From NCBI GenBank assembly GCA_003646995.1, contig QMLZ01000092.1:1-10258 (forward strand): 10,258 nt of DNA, written 5' to 3'. Below are positions 7,836 through 10,258 of this stretch, in pieces; position 1 is the stretch's first letter; each line of letters begins with the position of its first letter. The DNA comes from Deltaproteobacteria bacterium. GTDB taxonomy: Bacteria; Desulfobacterota; DSM-4660; Desulfatiglandales; Desulfatiglandaceae. The notes beneath the pieces were generated by a model. The model saw only the letters and a list, made by a program, of their open reading frames with translations. It searched no databases and was not told the DNA's origin. The position numbers and the translations under genes were made by a program.

Positions 7836-9365
7836 ATGCTTGCGAAAATCTTGAGCGGAGCCGTCATTGGTATTGATGCTTACATAGTTGAAGTGGAAGT
7901 TGACATATCCCAGGGGTTGCCCACCTTTTCCACCGTAGGCTTGCCCGAGGGAGCCGTCCGGGAAAGCAAGGATCGGGTAAAGGCAGCCATTAAAAACTCT
8001 GGTTATGAATTCCCTTCGGACCGCATAACGGTAAACCTTGCACCCGCGGACATAAAGAAAGAAGGCTCATCTTTTGATCTCCCAATGGCACTGGGGATTC
8101 TTGCTGCTTCTGGTTTACTTGAAAGGGCTTCCTACCAAGATTTCTTGTTCCTCGGAGAACTGTCTCTTGATGGCTTGTTAAGGCCTGTGAAAGGGGTCCT
8201 TCCCATTGCCATCGCGGCCAAGGAGCAGGGCATGAGCGGAATTTTCCTGCCGCGGGAGAACGCTCCAGAGGCTGCAGTGGTGGAAGGCATAAATATTTAC
8301 CCGGTGTCTTTTCTTTCTGACCTGATCGAGATCTTGCACGGGCGAAGGCGGGCAGAACCATTTACAGTTGAGCCGGAGTCGCTTTTCCAAGACCACGAGA
8401 TTCAAGAAGATTTCAGCGACGTCAAGGGACAGGAAAACGCTAAGAGGGCCTTGCAGATTTGTGCAGCCGGTGGTCACAATTTAATAATGGTCGGGCCTCC
8501 GGGCTCAGGCAAGACAATGTTGGCCAAGAGGTTTCATACCATACTGCCCCAGCTTACTTTTGAAGAGGCGCTGGAGACATCAAAGGTTTACAGTGTCATG
8601 GGCCTTATGCCAGAAGGCCACGGATTAATCACTCGAAGGCCTTTTCGCTCACCTCATCATACTATCTCTGACGCGGGGCTCATAGGGGGCGGCCAAAACC
8701 CCAGGCCTGGTGAGGTCAGCTTGGCCCACAACGGGGTGCTTTTCTTGGATGAACTTCCTGAATTCCGCAAGAACGTGCTGGAGGTTTTGCGACAACCCAT
8801 GGAGGACGGCCAAGTAACCATCTCGCGCGCCAACTCTCGGGTAACTTATCCTGCCAATTTCATGCTCATAGCTGCCATGAACCCATGCCCATGTGGATTC
8901 TTGGGCGATGCCAAAAGGCAGTGCAGGTGCACTATCCTCCAGATTCAGAGATACAGGTCAAAAATCTCTGGCCCGTTGATGGATCGCATAGACATACACG
9001 TAGAAGTGCCCGCGGTGGCATATAAGGACTTGGCCGGTACGGCAGAGGGTATGGGATCTGCAGAGATGTTAGAAAAGGTTGTGATCGCCCGTCAGATTCA
9101 AGCAGAGCGGTTCAAGGGGACTTCGATACATACCAACGCTAGGATGACTACCAGGCAGATTCGGAAATTTTGCTGCCTTGACGGCGAGTCAGAAGCACTG
9201 CTGGAAAGGGCTATGGATAGGCTGGGGCTCAGTGCCAGGGCTCATTCCAGGATACTGAAAATAGCTAGAACGATCGCTGATTTGGAAGAGGTTACAGATA
9301 TAAGGCCTGCCCATATCGCAGAGGCAATACAGTACCGGAGCCTTGATAGGAAGTTGACCATATAG
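7836..9365 (+). CDS. comM: ComM/YifB-family Mg-chelatase-like AAA+ ATPase
   Basis: AAA+ motor of the YifB/ComM family. In naturally competent bacteria ComM is a hexameric helicase that drives branch migration during integration of incoming DNA; in other hosts its role is less clear. The 509 residues are normal length. An N-terminal Lon-protease-like domain (about 1-170) has VGLPEGAVRESKDRVKAA (34-51) and PADIKKEGSSFDLPMALG (70-87). The ATPase has Walker A GPPGSGKT (220-227) and Walker B VLFLDE (301-306). The sensor region is followed by a cysteine cluster, CPCG...CRC (C351, C353, C363, C365), probably zinc binding. The C-terminal lid has RAHSRILKIARTIADL (468-483). GAGG lies 7 nt before the ATG. 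It diverges from rpoZ and ends 41 nt from a convergent membrane-protein gene. No other competence gene is visible, so DNA uptake cannot be inferred. Confidence 0.96.
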   Translation: MLAKILSGAVIGIDAYIVEVEVDISQGLPTFSTVGLPEGAVRESKDRVKAAIKNSGYEFPSDRITVNLAPADIKKEGSSFDLPMALGILAASGLLERASYQDFLFLGELSLDGLLRPVKGVLPIAIAAKEQGMSGIFLPRENAPEAAVVEGINIYPVSFLSDLIEILHGRRRAEPFTVEPESLFQDHEIQEDFSDVKGQENAKRALQICAAGGHNLIMVGPPGSGKTMLAKRFHTILPQLTFEEALETSKVYSVMGLMPEGHGLITRRPFRSPHHTISDAGLIGGGQNPRPGEVSLAHNGVLFLDELPEFRKNVLEVLRQPMEDGQVTISRANSRVTYPANFMLIAAMNPCPCGFLGDAKRQCRCTILQIQRYRSKISGPLMDRIDIHVEVPAVAYKDLAGTAEGMGSAEMLEKVVIARQIQAERFKGTSIHTNARMTTRQIRKFCCLDGESEALLERAMDRLGLSARAHSRILKIARTIADLEEVTDIRPAHIAEAIQYRSLDRKLTI

Positions 9366-9406
9366 GAGATGTGTGTAGTGACGAGGCAGGAGGCGGAGCT
9401 CAGTGC

Positions 9407-9745
9407 TCAGTGGAAAAACGCCAGGTAGGCCTCCCAGTATACTACCAAAGCGAGAACGCAGCCATAGAACGCGAGAAGCAGGTTGGCCGGCAGCCTTACC
9501 TTTTTCTTGCCAAAGATGTTTTCACTGGCGAGTATAAGAAAGATGGTGGCAGTAGTAAGGAAATATTTGACTGCGAAAAATACAAGGTGGCTGTGCCCCA
9601 GGTAATAGGAGAGCACGGGATTTAATTCCGTGGCACCGTTTTGAACAAGATGGATGGTGAAGAAGGAGTCCAATAGTGTAAGGACTATGATTGAAAACAC
9701 TGCTGCAAGCCTGCCCATGCTGTATTGCGTCTTCCCATCGGCCAT
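9407..9745 (-). CDS. Small three-helix membrane protein, DUF5658-like
   Basis: Function unknown. The 112-residue product has three hydrophobic segments (about 12-34, 54-73 and 88-108), so it should be an inner-membrane protein. The first helix and following loop hold the pattern LLDSFFT (24-30) then NGATELNPV (36-44). This D...T...G..ELNP signature is what I associate with DUF5658; the match is by eye. A lysine (K60) sits at the start of the second helix and a basic patch, GKKKVR (79-84), lies before the third. GGAG is 8 nt before the ATG. It faces comM with 41 nt between stops and no obvious hairpin between them. It stands alone on its strand, so context gives no pathway. Confidence 0.8.
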   Translation of the reverse strand: MADGKTQYSMGRLAAVFSIIVLTLLDSFFTIHLVQNGATELNPVLSYYLGHSHLVFFAVKYFLTTATIFLILASENIFGKKKVRLPANLLLAFYGCVLALVVYWEAYLAFFH

Positions 9746-10057
9746 CTAGTTCTCTCCCGGACTCCTTTTTGACGAGGCTATTGCCCGGCAGATAATAAGG
9801 CAAAAACAGTACCAGAGAGCAGAAAAAATAAAGTCTGTGAATTCACTTGGTTATATTCCTTTCACCCTTGGGCATGTTATATAATAGAAACAATTTACAC
9901 AATAGCAGAAGAATGTTTTTCACACTAGTGGCAATTTTTTCTATACTCAACCTTGAAGGGTAGGAATTGAAGGAGGCCTTGATTTGCCTAGTAATAGGGT
10001 ATAAATTGATATGTTGGGTGCATGGGAATTTTACCAGCTTGACGCGGGGGAAATAGG
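9746..10057. other. AT-rich intergenic region between divergent genes
   Basis: 312 nt without a convincing gene. It should hold the promoters of the DUF5658-like gene (minus) and the penicillin-binding protein gene (plus). Visible elements are a 10-bp palindrome GTGAATTCAC (9837-9846), a perfect plus-strand TATAAT (9880-9885) without a clear -35, a shorter palindrome CACTAGTG (9923-9930), and a second plus-strand promoter-like pair at 9979-10005. An AAGGAGG (9970-9976) is followed only by very short reading frames. No tRNA fold or strong terminator is seen. Confidence 0.6.
9979..10005 (+). promoter_or_regulatory. Candidate promoter of the PBP1A-type gene
   Basis: TTGATT (9979-9984) with TATAAA (10000-10005) at a 15-nt spacer, or CTTGAT one base earlier with 16 nt. 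Hexamers are good but spacing is short. It would start transcription near 10012, about 46 nt before the GTG. The TATAAT at 9880-9885 is an alternative giving a longer leader. Confidence 0.35.
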
Positions 10058-10258
10058 GTGAAAAGGGTCTTTAAGTGGCTCATAATCTTTTTCATTGTTG
10101 TGGGAGTGGTGCTTTGTATCAGTGGCGCAGCGCTGTGGTACCTGTGGTCCAGCAACCTGCCTTACATAGGGACCCTTAAGGACTATAACCCGCCCATTAT
10201 ATCGACCATATACAGCAGTGACGGTGAAATAATCGGCAGGTTTTGGGAAGAAAAACGC
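10058..10258 (+). CDS. mrcA: Class A penicillin-binding protein, PBP1A type (N-terminus only)
   Basis: Bifunctional peptidoglycan synthase: an extracytoplasmic glycosyltransferase (GT51) followed by a transpeptidase, anchored by one N-terminal helix. Only 67 residues are in the window. A short basic cytoplasmic end (KRVFKW, 2-7) leads into a membrane segment (about 8-30). The typical region before the GT51 domain follows: LPYIGTLKDYNPP (34-46), IYSSDGEIIGRF (51-62) and EEKR (64-67), which match the usual pattern of L..Y.PP, S.DG..I..F and E.R. The start is GTG; an in-frame TGA at 10040-10042 rules out a longer product, and no ATG follows in the visible part. GGGGG 7 nt upstream is a weak ribosome binding site. 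The catalytic motifs lie beyond the window, so a related class A PBP remains possible. Confidence 0.88.
   Translation, partial: MKRVFKWLIIFFIVVGVVLCISGAALWYLWSSNLPYIGTLKDYNPPIISTIYSSDGEIIGRFWEEKR

Noticed and set aside
7636..7854. Plus-strand 72-codon frame across the rpoZ/comM gap
   Set aside because: It spans the rpoZ promoter and leader, has no ribosome binding site of its own and no protein-like composition.
9371..9625. Plus-strand 84-codon reading frame after comM
   Set aside because: It lies antisense to the DUF5658-like gene, has no recognisable protein features, and the opposite strand encodes a coherent membrane protein with a ribosome binding site.
9628..9646. TGGCAC-like sequence resembling a sigma54 -24 element
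   Set aside because: The -12 GC is missing at the required spacing and the site lies inside the DUF5658-like coding sequence.
9967..10056. Short plus-strand frame (TTG start, 29 residues) just before the PBP gene, overlapping an AAGGAGG
   Set aside because: The AAGGAGG lies inside this frame after its first TTG, and only 2 nt from the next TTG. The product matches nothing I recognise, so a leader peptide is not supported.

Overview
The window looks like core chromosome from a deltaproteobacterial (Desulfobacterota-type) bacterium. Two things point there. One is a protein fusing a DHH phosphoesterase, a CBS pair and a tRNA nucleotidyltransferase. The other is the gene order nucleotidyltransferase, trpS, scpA, scpB, rluB, which I associate with that group. 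This placement is from memory of gene order, not from a search. Base composition is moderate (about half GC by eye). I see no insertion sequence, phage gene, CRISPR array, tRNA or rRNA.

Layout. Positions 1-5575 (minus strand) hold an apparent five-gene operon, read right to left: a DHH/CBS/nucleotidyltransferase fusion, tryptophanyl-tRNA synthetase (trpS), the condensin partners scpA and scpB, and a 23S rRNA pseudouridine synthase (rluB) that runs off the left edge. The last three genes overlap. A hairpin terminator at 5694-5719 separates this from a second minus-strand operon at 5747-7637: rpoZ (RNA polymerase omega), dnaJ and a short dksA-like gene. A good sigma70-type promoter precedes rpoZ at 7750-7778. 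Reading the other way from the same intergenic region is comM/yifB (7836-9365, plus). It converges on a small three-helix membrane protein of the DUF5658 type (9407-9745, minus). After 312 bases of AT-rich non-coding DNA, the first 67 codons of a class A penicillin-binding protein (PBP1A type) begin at 10058 and run off the right edge.

Together these are housekeeping functions: tRNA maturation and charging, rRNA modification, chromosome segregation, transcription and stress control, and cell wall synthesis. The more interesting points are four. The TrpRS carries a four-cysteine pattern like that of iron-sulfur TrpRS enzymes. A 98-nt scpB/rluB overlap encodes an acidic tail in one frame and a basic tail in the other. 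Omega and a DksA-like protein, which in E. coli contribute to the two ppGpp sites on RNA polymerase, lie in one operon around dnaJ. The nucleotidyltransferase is a large multidomain fusion. I did not find a clearly novel system.
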